Shown here one piece after another: positions 27,799-37,342 of a DNA stretch of 64,000 nucleotides. The notes under the pieces are model-generated. The model searched no databases and was not told the origin of the DNA. It was given only the letters and a program-made list of their open reading frames with translations. Each line of letters begins with the position of its first letter. Within the stretch, counting starts at the first letter, position 1. The stretch is from Nitrospira japonica (lineage in GTDB: Bacteria; Nitrospirota; Thermodesulfovibrionia; UBA6902): NCBI GenBank assembly GCA_020723105.1, contig DYJL01000002.1, positions 62,001 to 126,000 of the forward strand, in the 5' to 3' direction. The translations under genes were made by a program, and so were the position numbers.

Positions 27799-27814
27799 GG
27801 GGTAAGGAGGAGTT

Positions 27815-28129
27815 ATGATAGACAGAATACGAAAAAATTTGGACCGAGGGCTGGATCAGGTAAAATGGTTTGCAACGTTTCTTGCAGAGAGGACCAAGGC
27901 AGAGACAGAAATTGCCAAGCTTCTTTTTGAGAGCACCAGGATTGAGGGCAAGATTGAGGACCTTTACAGGGACATCGGCAAGAGGGTACTGGAGATCAAA
28001 GAGAAGGGGGAGAGGGCCATATGGAAAGATTTTGTTATACAGCAGGCGCTTGATGAGATAAAACACTTGAGAGAGGCTGCGGAAGAATATAGAAATCAGG
28101 CAAAGGATTTAAGCAAGCTCCCGGAATGA
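27815..28129 (+). CDS. Small charged helical protein
   Basis: The 104-residue product is almost entirely predicted helix, with alternating Glu and Lys, no cysteines and no membrane segment. AAGGAGGAG provides a strong ribosome site and its stop overlaps the pilD start (ATGA). I do not recognise the family; it is probably a coiled-coil partner in the recG-pilD operon. Confidence 0.7.
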   Translation: MIDRIRKNLDRGLDQVKWFATFLAERTKAETEIAKLLFESTRIEGKIEDLYRDIGKRVLEIKEKGERAIWKDFVIQQALDEIKHLREAAEEYRNQAKDLSKLPE

Positions 28130-28911
28130 TGGAATATATTTTTATCTTTATCCTCGGCGCACTGATAGGTTCTTTTCTTAATGTGTGCATTTACCGCATG
28201 CCGCAGGACCTGTCAATAGTAATGCCTTCTTCACGGTGCCCTTCATGCGGCACCCCGATCAAGTTTTACGACAACATTCCTGTTATAAGTTATATGTTGT
28301 TAAGGGGCCGCTGCAGATCCTGCAAGGCGCCGTTGTCTCTCAGGTATCCCCTTGTAGAACTTCTTAATGCCGTTTTATATGTTACAGTGTGGTCCAGATT
28401 CATCGGAGCCTCCTCAGGGGTTCTGTTGGTTTATTTTGTTTTTGTCTCAGCGCTTGTAGTAATAATTTTCATTGACCTGGATCATCAGATAATCCCTGAC
28501 AGCATAACGCTGCCTGGTATCCCCCTGGCCGTGGTTCTGGGCTCTACCATATTGCCGGACCCGTTTTTACATTTTGAATTGCTTGGGTTTAAATCATCTG
28601 TAATAGGCGTTCTGGCCGGAGGGGGGTCTTTTTATCTTATAGCAGTTACAGGGAAGGCAATTTTTAAAAAAGACGCAATGGGCATGGGAGATATAAAGAT
28701 GATGGCGCTGGTTGGGGGTGTGTTAGGGTGGAAGGGTGTAGTTCTTACAACCTTTATAGGCAGCCTTCTGGGATCGGTTATCGGGGTTTCACTTATCTTC
28801 TTAAAAGGGAGAGAATGGGGAAGCAGAATACCTTTTGGCCCCTATCTTGCCGCCGGCGCCCTTGTCAGCCTCTTCTGGGGACAGGATATATTAATGTGGT
28901 ATCTGGGTTAG
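28126..28911 (+). CDS. pilD: Prepilin peptidase / N-methyltransferase
   Basis: The 261-residue membrane protein has the zinc-binding pairs CPSCGTP and CRSCKAP in the methyltransferase loop. Both catalytic aspartates are present, in FIDLDHQIIPD and GMGDIKMM. It cleaves the leader of type IV pilins and pseudopilins and methylates the new N-terminus. No pilus gene is adjacent. Confidence 0.95.
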   Translation: MMEYIFIFILGALIGSFLNVCIYRMPQDLSIVMPSSRCPSCGTPIKFYDNIPVISYMLLRGRCRSCKAPLSLRYPLVELLNAVLYVTVWSRFIGASSGVLLVYFVFVSALVVIIFIDLDHQIIPDSITLPGIPLAVVLGSTILPDPFLHFELLGFKSSVIGVLAGGGSFYLIAVTGKAIFKKDAMGMGDIKMMALVGGVLGWKGVVLTTFIGSLLGSVIGVSLIFLKGREWGSRIPFGPYLAAGALVSLFWGQDILMWYLG

Positions 28912-28966
28912 CCGCATGAAATTGTAAAGTATATAATCAAAGTTGTCGAAAAGTTTATTGGAACCC

Positions 28967-30307
28967 ATGCGCCAGGACAGTTTTACCAGGAAAATAACGC
29001 TTTTCTTTTTTATATCCCTCGGATTGTTTATCGGTATTGTACTCGTGTTTGCAGTGAGTAACACTGGCAAAATGACCTCAGGCACGACTGTGCTGCTGAT
29101 TTCTGCAGGACTTCTTTCAGTATTAGCAGCTTATCTATTCAGAAGGAGAAATATCATAAAAGCCTCCGGAGATGAAAAAGAACGTACCGAAGTCGGCTTT
29201 GTTGTGGACACCTTTCATGAACTTGTCGGCAAGCTCAAAGATAAAGAGAAAGAACTGGAGAGGTTAAGGGCCTTTGCCGAGGAGAAGGCCGTTCGTATCG
29301 AGGCTTATAACGAAAACGTTCTTCAAAGCGTACCGAGCGGTGTTATAAGCATTGATAATGATATGAAGATCAAAAGTATAAATCAGACAGCCGGGCAAAT
29401 ACTTGGCATAGATGCGAGCGATGCAATTAACAAAGGCGTTGAGGAAGTATTCAAAGAACCTTTGACGACTCTTATGAAAGAGCACCGGGCCCTTTCAAGA
29501 GGCGAATATCTTTATATTACAGGTAATAGCAGAAACGTCTGGCTTGGCATATCTGCCTCAGAACTGAAGAATATGTCAGGTGATATCATTGGTTTTATTT
29601 TTGTATTCACAGATCTGACGGAAATAAAGGCCCTTCAGGCGCAGGTTGAGTTAAAGGAAAGGCTTAGCCAACTTGGAGAGATGTCAGCAGGTATTTCCCA
29701 TGAATTGAGAAATTCCATGTCCGTGATTTCCGGTTATGCCAAACTCCTCAGTAAAAAAACAGAGCAGGCTCACAAACCTGCCGTGGACGCAATCATGGCG
29801 GAAATCAAGGGTATGGATAAAATTATTTCCGAACTCCTTTCATTTGCCAAGCCTTCGGTTTTGACTATGGAAGAGGTAGGTTTAAACAAGTTGATTAAAG
29901 ATACAGTTGAGGCGGTAGTAGGTGACAAAGAAGCGATTAAGGTCTCAATGAATTTCCAAAACGTTGTAGCAGTAAATGCCGATGCAGCACTTCTGCGTCA
30001 GGCCCTGTCGAATCTCTTTATCAACGCAGTAGAGGCCATGCCGCAGGGTGGAGATATTACTATCGGATTAAGGACGATACAGGACAAGGCAGAGATAAGC
30101 ATCAGGGACACAGGTTGTGGAATATCCGAAGACATAAAACAGAAGATATTCCTTCCTTTTTTTACGACAAAACCTGAAGGCACTGGTTTTGGGCTGGCGC
30201 TCGTACAGAAGATTATAATCTCACATGGAGGTACTATCGAACTTGAGAGTCAAGAAGGGACCGGAAGCGTATTTACCATAACGTTCCCTGGTTATCAGGA
30301 CTTATGA
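28967..30307 (+). CDS. Membrane PAS-domain sensor histidine kinase
   Basis: Two N-terminal membrane helices are followed by a coiled coil, a PAS domain (NVLQSVPSGVISIDNDMKI...) and HisKA with ISHELRNSMSVISGY, where H is the phosphorylation site. The ATPase domain has NLFINAVEAMPQGG and DTGCGIS. ATG 28967 is preferred; the frame also opens at a TTG at 28943. No response regulator is adjacent, but the next gene overlaps it by 4 bp. This resembles NtrB-type kinases whose partner is a sigma54 regulator elsewhere. Confidence 0.9.
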   Translation: MRQDSFTRKITLFFFISLGLFIGIVLVFAVSNTGKMTSGTTVLLISAGLLSVLAAYLFRRRNIIKASGDEKERTEVGFVVDTFHELVGKLKDKEKELERLRAFAEEKAVRIEAYNENVLQSVPSGVISIDNDMKIKSINQTAGQILGIDASDAINKGVEEVFKEPLTTLMKEHRALSRGEYLYITGNSRNVWLGISASELKNMSGDIIGFIFVFTDLTEIKALQAQVELKERLSQLGEMSAGISHELRNSMSVISGYAKLLSKKTEQAHKPAVDAIMAEIKGMDKIISELLSFAKPSVLTMEEVGLNKLIKDTVEAVVGDKEAIKVSMNFQNVVAVNADAALLRQALSNLFINAVEAMPQGGDITIGLRTIQDKAEISIRDTGCGISEDIKQKIFLPFFTTKPEGTGFGLALVQKIIISHGGTIELESQEGTGSVFTITFPGYQDL

Positions 30308-30753
30308 TCAAAAAAATTACAGTGGACCAATTAAAGCCGGGAATGTTCATTCAGGACATTAACTGCGGCTGGCTGGACCATCCTTTTCTGAGCAACAGCA
30401 TGAAAGTTGGTGATGAGCAGCTCATTAATAAGATCAGGGACTACGGCATACGCGAAATTTATATTGATACTGACAACGGCTATGATGTTGGCGATGCGCC
30501 GACAGAAGATGAGGTAAAGCAGGGGATACAGACCGAGATTGACAGAATTATTGAGCCGGAGAAGATAAGCCGGGCTGCCGTCCCTATTCACGAAGAAATA
30601 CTCAGGGCCAGAGAGATTAAAAACAGGGCCAAAGAAACCGTTAAGGATATTATGGAAGATATGAGATTCGGGAAACAAATCAAGACCGAGAAAGCCGCAC
30701 AAGTAGTAGATGAAATGATTGATTCAATATTCCGCAATCAGGATGCCTTATGA
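30304..30753 (+). CDS. DUF3391 protein, N-terminal part of an HD-GYP phosphodiesterase (truncated)
   Basis: The 149 residues (VDQLKPGMFIQDINCGWLDHPFL...) match the domain that precedes HD-GYP in c-di-GMP phosphodiesterases, but the gene stops at FRNQDAL. There the family continues into the HD-GYP domain. In another frame, YDLDLSQPSKKNGEDRIVSY and about 14 more residues follow to a stop at 30853, a plausible decayed continuation. No catalytic HD motif remains. It overlaps the kinase stop (ATGA). Confidence 0.7.
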   Translation: MIKKITVDQLKPGMFIQDINCGWLDHPFLSNSMKVGDEQLINKIRDYGIREIYIDTDNGYDVGDAPTEDEVKQGIQTEIDRIIEPEKISRAAVPIHEEILRAREIKNRAKETVKDIMEDMRFGKQIKTEKAAQVVDEMIDSIFRNQDAL

Positions 30754-30880
30754 TTTGGATCTTTCGCAACCGTCAAAGAAGAACGGTGAAGACAGGATTG
30801 TCAGCTACGAATCGTCTGAAAGACTTAGTATCAAACCTGAGATGTATTTGTAGTAAAGTTTTTAATTGTTGAACCGCCAA

Positions 30881-32032
30881 CTAACGTCCATACGGACTCA
30901 ACCCCCTCAGTTCTTTTACAAGATCCGGCATTATTCTGAGGACTAAATCAATATCTTCATCTGTGTTATATACGCTCAGGGAAAATCGGACCGATCCGTG
31001 AATGGCAGTGAAGGGCACGCCCATGGCCCTCAGCACATGCGACGGTTCAAGAGAGCCCGATGTACAGGCTGAGCCTGATGACGCACATATATTATATTCA
31101 TTAAGCCGTAACAGGATAGCTTCCCCTTCCACGTATTCAAAGCTTATATTTGTTGTGTTGGGGAGTCTGCTTATGGTATCGCCGTTTACCCTTGCATTGG
31201 GACATGTTAATAGTAAACTCTTCTCAAGCTTGTCTCTCAGTCCTTCAACTTTTGTATATTCCTGAAGATGTTTTCTGGCGAGTTCGCAGGCTGTTCCGAA
31301 ACCGACAATAGAAGCCACATTTTCAGTTCCGGCTCTTCGGCCTTTCTCCTGATGGCCTCCAATGATATACGGAGAAAAGCGTACACCTCTTCTTACATAA
31401 AGGGCGCCCACTCCCTTGGGAGCGTGTATTTTATGTCCTGAAAGAGACATCATATCAACAGAGAGTTTTTTTACATGGACCGGTATTTTACCGGCAGCCT
31501 GCACTGCATCTGTATGAAAAAGCACGCCTCTGGATTTGACAAAGGCTGCGATTTCTTCAATGGGAAATATCACACCGCTTTCATTGTTTGCATACATTGT
31601 TGAAACAACTGCGGTATCGTCTGTAATTGAGGCCTTTAATTCATTGAGATTAAGCTTCCCGGATTTATCAACCGGCAGAAAAGTCACCCGGTAACCTCTT
31701 CTCGCCATTGTCTTGCAGAAGTTTAAAACAGCAGGATGTTCAACTCTTGTTGTTATTATGTGTTTCTTCTGAGGAACGGCTTCAAGACTGCTCATTATGG
31801 CGGTGTTGTCGCTTTCTGTGCCGCAGCTTGTAAAAATGATCTCCTCAGGTTCGGCATTGATAAGTGCGGCCACCTGCTCCCGGGCCACTTCAATCTTTCT
31901 GTGAACCTGTCCTCCAAAGGTATGCATACTCGAAGGATTGCCGTAATATTCGGAGAGATAGGGGAGCATGGCTTCCCTGACTTCGTCAGCAATGCGGGTC
32001 GTAGCATTATTATCTAAATAAACAACTCTCAT
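30881..32032 (-). CDS. nifS: Cysteine desulfurase NifS
   Basis: The 383-residue PLP enzyme shows LDNNATT at the start, the PLP lysine in SLSGHKIHAPKG and the active cysteine in ASSGSACTSG. It supplies sulfur for Fe-S clusters. Its start overlaps the stop of nifU, so the pair acts as a unit. Confidence 0.96.
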   Translation of the reverse strand: MRVVYLDNNATTRIADEVREAMLPYLSEYYGNPSSMHTFGGQVHRKIEVAREQVAALINAEPEEIIFTSCGTESDNTAIMSSLEAVPQKKHIITTRVEHPAVLNFCKTMARRGYRVTFLPVDKSGKLNLNELKASITDDTAVVSTMYANNESGVIFPIEEIAAFVKSRGVLFHTDAVQAAGKIPVHVKKLSVDMMSLSGHKIHAPKGVGALYVRRGVRFSPYIIGGHQEKGRRAGTENVASIVGFGTACELARKHLQEYTKVEGLRDKLEKSLLLTCPNARVNGDTISRLPNTTNISFEYVEGEAILLRLNEYNICASSGSACTSGSLEPSHVLRAMGVPFTAIHGSVRFSLSVYNTDEDIDLVLRIMPDLVKELRGLSPYGR

Positions 32033-32862
32033 TCAGCCTCCACAATAAGATCTTCACTGACAAGCTCTTTAAGTTTTTTCTCAATATTCTTTACAGTAAC
32101 ATCAGCCATAAGACAGCCTTTGCACATTCCTCTCAGTGACACGAGCACTTTGTTGCCCTCAACGTCTGACAGTTCAACATCGCCTCCATCTGACTGCAGG
32201 AGCGGCCTTATTTCCCTTTCAAGGATGTCCTGTATCATCGCTATTTTTTGAATGTTCGTAAGCTTCTTTCTGGGCGCCACAGCTTCTATAGTGGGCTGCT
32301 CAGCCCAGACTTCTTTCAGGATTTTCTCAAGGTCCGGTATACAGCTTCCACAGCCTCCGCCTGCCTTTGTAAAATTTGTGACGTCTTCAAGAGTGCGCAG
32401 ATGGTTTTCCTTGATTACACGCTTGATCTTCTGGTCTGTGACTCCAAAACACTGACAGACAATTTCACCTTTTTCGACTTCAGGAGGCTTTTCTCCCCGG
32501 TAATTTGCGATAGCAGCCTCAAGCGCTTCACGGCCCATAACCGAACAGTGCATTTTCTCACGCGGCAGGCCGCCAAGATATTTTGCAATGTCGTTATTGG
32601 TAACTTTTAATGCTTCGTCGAGGGTCTTGCCCTTTATCAATTCCGTTAATGCAGATGATGATGCTATAGCGCTCGCACAGCCAAAGGTCTGAAATCTGGC
32701 GTCAATTATCCTGTTCGTTTCCCGGTCAATATCAAGGTAGAGTTTTAATGCATCACCGCAGACAATGCTTCCCACTTCACCGACAGCATCCGGGTTTTCA
32801 ATCTCGCCAGCATTCTTTGGATGGAGAAAGGCTTCCTTTACCTTTTCAGTATATTCCCACAT
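32029..32862 (-). CDS. nifU: Fe-S cluster scaffold NifU (three-domain)
   Basis: The N-terminal IscU-like domain has CGDALKLYL, FGCASAIASSS and CSVMGREAL. A central BFD-type [2Fe-2S] domain follows with CQCFGVTDQ and GGGCGSC. The C-terminal Nfu domain carries CKGC. All cluster ligands are present over 277 residues. With nifS it forms the cell's likely Fe-S assembly pair, useful for the radical-SAM enzymes; there is no nitrogenase gene here. Confidence 0.96.
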   Translation of the reverse strand: MWEYTEKVKEAFLHPKNAGEIENPDAVGEVGSIVCGDALKLYLDIDRETNRIIDARFQTFGCASAIASSSALTELIKGKTLDEALKVTNNDIAKYLGGLPREKMHCSVMGREALEAAIANYRGEKPPEVEKGEIVCQCFGVTDQKIKRVIKENHLRTLEDVTNFTKAGGGCGSCIPDLEKILKEVWAEQPTIEAVAPRKKLTNIQKIAMIQDILEREIRPLLQSDGGDVELSDVEGNKVLVSLRGMCKGCLMADVTVKNIEKKLKELVSEDLIVEAE

Positions 32863-32871
32863 AGCTATTCT

Positions 32872-32900
32872 TTATTAGCACAGCCTTATTTTCTTGTCAA
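32872..32900 (-). promoter_or_regulatory. Sigma70-type promoter before nifU
   Basis: TTGACA, 17 bp, TAATAA on the minus strand. The predicted start point is only about 3 nt before the nifU ATG, and no ribosome site is visible, so a leaderless message is possible. Either that or the match is chance. Confidence 0.5.
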
Positions 32901-33010
32901 GGCAGAGGAGGCCCATCAGTTTACTTGACCTCTTTTTTCAAGCTTAATATAATAGTTTCACCGTCAAGGGACATGGCGAGTTAATTTCTTCATTCAATAA
33001 ATAGAATTTA

Positions 33011-33229
33011 TGTTGTTAATCATCAAACATCTTAGAATTTATCTAAGATTTTTTGGCAGACATGGCAGCCTGTTTCAGAATTTCTATAATCGACAAAACG
33101 GCATATTACATTTTTGCTTTATGGCAAGAATGCTCTCTCTTCCTTACCCTGACTACTTTTCAAAGGTGTCGTATAGAAATTCTTTCACAGCCTTCCATAT
33201 CTGCAACCATCGGAACAGAGTTCACCATG
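33011..33229 (+). repeat. Interspersed repeat, copy A (inverted relative to 37343-37582)
   Basis: This 219-bp stretch resembles the reverse complement of 37343-37582 over nearly its whole length, ending in TTCACCATG just before the next gene. Part of it is an open frame (33053-33244) but the copy shows no sign of a conserved start. It lies directly upstream of the BNR gene. I see no transposase. Confidence 0.75.
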
Positions 33230-33261
33230 AATAATATAGGTTAAAAGAAAGGAGATTTGTT

Positions 33262-34911
33262 ATGAGGGGACGCAGCATTTCTTTAGTGGCAGTCAGTTTT
33301 ATTGTTCTTGTTGCATCAATGGTGTCTGCAGGTATGCAAGACGTAGTTTGGAGGGATGTTAGTAATGGGATTATTGACGCTGACTTGCAGCAAGTAGTTT
33401 TTACTCCTGGCAATCCGGAGACAGTTTATGTAAATTCTTTAAACTCTGTCTATCAGACAACTGACAGCGGCAAAACATGGAATGAAGTTTTATCCTTCAA
33501 AGGCACAGGAAATATAATAAACACTCTTGCTGCTGTAAAGAATGACAAGGTAGTTTTAGCTGGAACTCGTGAAGGACTTTACAGAAGTAATGACAGAGGA
33601 AAGCATTGGAGGAAAATTTTCAGTGGCATAGGAGAGTTGGAAAGCTCTGTTTTTTCTATTGCCGTTAATCCCGTTAACCCGGACATCATATTTATAGGCA
33701 CAGGTTCAGGCCTTTACTGGACAGATAGTAGCGGAAAAGACTGGAACAAGGGACGGAATTTGCCGGCAGGAGTGGTGATAACATCTTTAGCTGTAGATAA
33801 CTTCGAGCCCAATATAGTTTATTCTGCAACAAATAAAGGGCTGTATAAAAGTATAAACAATGGAATGGACTGGGAGAGGATTTTTGTAACGAGTATTCAT
33901 GAAAACAATAATGCCTTTTATGAAGATGAAAAACATGAGGAAATTAAAACAGAAATAAAGAGCATTGTAATCAGTCAGGCAGACCATAAGACTATATTTG
34001 CCGGGACCACAGCCGGGCTCTTAATTACTGAAGACGGCGGATTGACGTGGAAGAGGACCGAAAGTTCGGGATTGATTGATCATGAGATACGGTATCTTGC
34101 AACAAATCACAAAGACTCTGACAGCATATTTGCAGCTACAGGGAAGGGGGTATTTCAATACTCAGGAAGTTCTGGCATCTGGCATGAAATGTATAAAGGA
34201 CTCGTTTCATCTGATATACGTTCTCTTGCTTTTTCCAATGATCTTCAAGATGGTTTTATTGCTCTTTGGGCTGCAGCAAGAAATGGAATATTCAAGACAA
34301 TCCCGGTGGAACAATCTTTCAATGAGAATATAACTTATGAGGCTCAACAGATTTTCTCAGAGTTTGCTTCGGAGCCCGCTATTGAAGAAATCCGGCAAGC
34401 CGCTATGAATTATGCCGAAGTGCAGCCTGAGAAGATAGCGGGATGGAGGAAGGCTGCTGCGTGGAAAGCATTGCTTCCCGACCTGAATTTTGAATTTAAT
34501 AAAAACAGGGCATGGCAAAAGAGCACCTATTTCTACAGCACTAAAGATGAAAAATACAAAGATGATGATATAACACTTGACAGGGACAAGGAATGGTCGG
34601 TCTCGCTTACATGGGAATTAGGGGAACTAATCTGGAATAATGATCAGACATCAATTGACATACGCTCAAAGCTCATGGTTGAACTGAGAGATGATATCCT
34701 GAATGAAGTTACACGTCTCTATTTTGAGAGGAGAAAAGTTCAGATAGAGATGCTTCTCTCTTCTTATGCAGATGTTAAAGACAGGGTAGATAAAGAACTG
34801 CGTTTGCAGGAACTTACTGCTGATATTGATGCACTTACAGGCTCTTATCTCTCAAAAAGGCTGGCTCAGATGCAGAAAAGAAATGTTGTATACAGGGGCT
34901 TGACAAACTAA
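33262..34911 (+). CDS. Secreted BNR-repeat protein with helical C-terminus
   Basis: A signal peptide (cleaved after VSA) leads into about six repeats of the SxDxGxTW type (TTDSGKTWNEV, SNDRGKHWRKI, TDSSGKDWNKG, SINNGMDWERI, TEDGGLTWKRT), forming a beta-propeller to about residue 350. The remaining 200 residues contain long helices (LRDDILNEVTRLYFERRKVQ) somewhat like outer-membrane efflux components, so this may be a fusion or surface protein. AAAGGAG precedes the ATG. Propellers of this type bind ligands or glycans; no catalytic residues can be named. Confidence 0.75.
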   Translation: MRGRSISLVAVSFIVLVASMVSAGMQDVVWRDVSNGIIDADLQQVVFTPGNPETVYVNSLNSVYQTTDSGKTWNEVLSFKGTGNIINTLAAVKNDKVVLAGTREGLYRSNDRGKHWRKIFSGIGELESSVFSIAVNPVNPDIIFIGTGSGLYWTDSSGKDWNKGRNLPAGVVITSLAVDNFEPNIVYSATNKGLYKSINNGMDWERIFVTSIHENNNAFYEDEKHEEIKTEIKSIVISQADHKTIFAGTTAGLLITEDGGLTWKRTESSGLIDHEIRYLATNHKDSDSIFAATGKGVFQYSGSSGIWHEMYKGLVSSDIRSLAFSNDLQDGFIALWAAARNGIFKTIPVEQSFNENITYEAQQIFSEFASEPAIEEIRQAAMNYAEVQPEKIAGWRKAAAWKALLPDLNFEFNKNRAWQKSTYFYSTKDEKYKDDDITLDRDKEWSVSLTWELGELIWNNDQTSIDIRSKLMVELRDDILNEVTRLYFERRKVQIEMLLSSYADVKDRVDKELRLQELTADIDALTGSYLSKRLAQMQKRNVVYRGLTN

Positions 34912-34925
34912 AAAAATGAGCTAAA

Positions 34926-35072
34926 ATGAAACTAAGAAATCAGCTTGCGATACCCTGGAGCGGAATGAACCAGAGGACCAAGCAAATTGGTAAGGAGCGG
35001 GAGACAGATGCGGTGAGCAAGTCTCTGAAGCAAGAGAGAAAGCCTGAACCATCTGCCGAAGCTCCAAAATAA
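34926..35072 (+). CDS. Candidate 48-residue hydrophilic ORF
   Basis: An ATG-started frame right after the BNR gene encodes a very charged peptide (QIGKERETDAVSKSLKQERK). There is no clear ribosome site and no recognised family. The stretch on to 35223 holds nothing else that I can support. Confidence 0.2.
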   Translation: MKLRNQLAIPWSGMNQRTKQIGKERETDAVSKSLKQERKPEPSAEAPK

Positions 35073-35223
35073 AAAAAGCTCTAAGGTTTAACGAATCAGG
35101 GCATCGCTTTAATATTTATAGAGCCATCTAAAGGCATTTGGTCATGCTGTTAAACGGTTTGGCATAAGAGAACGTGCCGGCGTTTCAGTTGTCCAAGGAA
35201 GCAGGCTGGAAGATGACTCTATT

Positions 35224-36318
35224 TTATTTTGATTGCTTTTGTCGTACCTGCTTTTTTATCTCACTCATTAATGTGCTGAACAATTCCTGTTCTTTAAGGG
35301 TCTTTATTACCTTGCCGTGTTTAAAGAGGATACCCATACCTTTCCCGCCTGCAATGCCGACATCGGCTTCCCGTGCCTCGCCGGGGCCGTTTACAACACA
35401 TCCCATGACAGCAACTTTAAGAGGTTTCTTTATCTTTGAGAGTTCACTTTCAACCTTTTCTACAAGGCCTCTTATATTTATCTGACAGCGTCCACATGTG
35501 GGACAGGAAATTATTTCCGGCCCGGTTTGTCTTAAATGCAGGCATTTCAGAATTTCATATGCGACCTTAACCTCTTCAACAGGGTCTGCCGTGAGGGAGA
35601 CTCTGATTGTATCTCCAATGCCTTCTGAAAGGAGTATGCCGAGGCCCACAGCGCTTTTTATAGTTCCGGAAAAAGCAGGGCCAGCCTCGGAAACGCCGAT
35701 ATGAACAGGATAGTCAAATTTTTTCGAGAAAAGCCTGTACGCTTCAACAGTCCTGATTACATCCGACGCCTTGAGGGAGACTTTGATGGATGTGAATTTT
35801 AAGTCCTCAAGAATCCTGATATGTTTGCCTGCGCTTTCGACAAGCGCCTTTGCGGTTGGATGGCCGTATTTTTTTAGAAGGTCTTTTTCGAGAGAACCTG
35901 CATTTACACCAATCCTTATTGGAACGTTTTTATCCTTTGCAGCGCTGACAACTTCCTGTACTTTCAGTTTGCTTCCGATATTCCCGGGGTTTATCCTCAA
36001 CCCGTCTGCTCCGCTTGCCATTGACTGAAGCGCAAGCCTGTGATCAAAATGCACGTCTGCAATGAGAGGAATTTTGATTTTTTTCTTTATTCCCCTTATG
36101 GCTTTTGCTGCCTCGGAATTCAGTACAGCAACCCTTACTGCTTCACATCCGGCGACCTCAAGTTTCTTTATCTGTGATACAGTGGAAGATATATCGCGTG
36201 TGTCTGTTTTCGTCATTGACTGAACTATGACGGGGGCGCCTCCTCCGATTTTAACAGGGCCGAGGGTTATCTGTTTAGTTAACTTTTTCCTGGGCATCCT
36301 GGGACCTGTTGTTTTCAT
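35224..36318 (-). CDS. ispG: 4-hydroxy-3-methylbut-2-enyl diphosphate synthase
   Basis: The 364-residue protein has VQSMTKTDTRD near the start and the C-terminal cysteines CPTCGRC and MGCVVNGPGEA that hold the [4Fe-4S] cluster. IspG makes HMBPP in the MEP isoprenoid pathway. Its start overlaps the end of mltG by over 40 bp; an in-frame ATG at 36297 would shorten this to about 23 bp. Confidence 0.96.
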   Translation of the reverse strand: MKTTGPRMPRKKLTKQITLGPVKIGGGAPVIVQSMTKTDTRDISSTVSQIKKLEVAGCEAVRVAVLNSEAAKAIRGIKKKIKIPLIADVHFDHRLALQSMASGADGLRINPGNIGSKLKVQEVVSAAKDKNVPIRIGVNAGSLEKDLLKKYGHPTAKALVESAGKHIRILEDLKFTSIKVSLKASDVIRTVEAYRLFSKKFDYPVHIGVSEAGPAFSGTIKSAVGLGILLSEGIGDTIRVSLTADPVEEVKVAYEILKCLHLRQTGPEIISCPTCGRCQINIRGLVEKVESELSKIKKPLKVAVMGCVVNGPGEAREADVGIAGGKGMGILFKHGKVIKTLKEQELFSTLMSEIKKQVRQKQSK

Positions 36319-37315
36319 TGTTTCGCTGATAAAGCATCACGGCACGGGAATGCTCTTCATTGGTTTTTGAAAAATGATGAGTGCCGTCGTTTTTGGAGAC
36401 AAAATACAGATAACTTGCTTTTGCAGGATAAAGTGTGGCCTTAATGGATTTTAATCCTGGTGATGCTATGGGCCCGGGCGGGAGCCCCTTTATCACATAA
36501 GTATTATAAGGAGTCTTTCTTCTGAGGTCTTCTTTAGTGATAGATTGCATATAACTCCGTATTCCATAGACAACGGTAGGGTCGGCCTGCAGTTTCATAT
36601 TCTTTTTTAACCTGTTATGGTAAACAGCAGAAACTACGGGCCTTTCTTCGTCAATAAATGTTTCTTTTTCAATAATTGATGCGAGTGTCATGACTTCATT
36701 TTCGCTCATTCCGAGTTCTCCGGCCCTCTCTATGAGCGTCTTGTCATAATTTTCTCTCAGTTTCTGAACCATTGTCTTCAGGATTGTTGTTGGTTCTGTG
36801 CCTTTTGCGAAATTGTAAGTTTCAGGGAACAGATAGCCCTCAAGACTTGGGGCCTTTATACCAAGCGAGCCTAAAAAATTTTTATCATAAACAAGCTTCC
36901 AGGATTCTTCATTGATGAGTTTGGTTGTCTTCAGTTTTAGTTTGATATCTTCCAGGGCAAAACCTTCAGGTATGGTTATTGTATAAAATATGGCTTCGCC
37001 TTTGACTAATTTGTCGAAGATTTGCAGCGGAGTCATGGAGGCGCTGAGATTGTAGTAGCCTGGTTTTATCTTCCGGTCTTTCATGGTCAGCCTCCCCAAC
37101 AGAATAAGGGGAAAGCGGTTTTCAATAATGCCTGCATTTTTCAGGATGGTAACAGCGTGTGAATAGGTGTCTCCTTCCGGAATTAAAATCTCCTGCCATT
37201 TCTCCTGTGAGGACAAGGGTGTTACCAGACTGATATAAATAATTGCTGCTGTCAGCAAGATAAAAACAAGCAGTATATAGGCAGCTTCTGCAAAACTCTG
37301 AAAATATTTCCCCAT
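36275..37315 (-). CDS. mltG: Endolytic murein transglycosylase MltG
   Basis: One N-terminal membrane helix anchors a periplasmic YceG domain with LASIIEKETF (catalytic Glu), AVYHNRLKKNMKLQADPTVVYG and YNTYVIKGLPPGPIASPG. The length of 346 residues is typical. MltG cuts nascent glycan strands. The upstream side is the repeat at 37343-37582. Confidence 0.94.
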   Translation of the reverse strand: MGKYFQSFAEAAYILLVFILLTAAIIYISLVTPLSSQEKWQEILIPEGDTYSHAVTILKNAGIIENRFPLILLGRLTMKDRKIKPGYYNLSASMTPLQIFDKLVKGEAIFYTITIPEGFALEDIKLKLKTTKLINEESWKLVYDKNFLGSLGIKAPSLEGYLFPETYNFAKGTEPTTILKTMVQKLRENYDKTLIERAGELGMSENEVMTLASIIEKETFIDEERPVVSAVYHNRLKKNMKLQADPTVVYGIRSYMQSITKEDLRRKTPYNTYVIKGLPPGPIASPGLKSIKATLYPAKASYLYFVSKNDGTHHFSKTNEEHSRAVMLYQRNNENNRSQDAQEKVN

Positions 37316-37342
37316 TGTTTTATACCTTCAGTCCAGATAACC

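Noticed and set aside
33010-33244. Open frames within repeat copy A (and in copy B, 37328-37630)
   Set aside because: The frames follow the repeat sequence and lack their own start signals; the DNA repeat explains the similarity.
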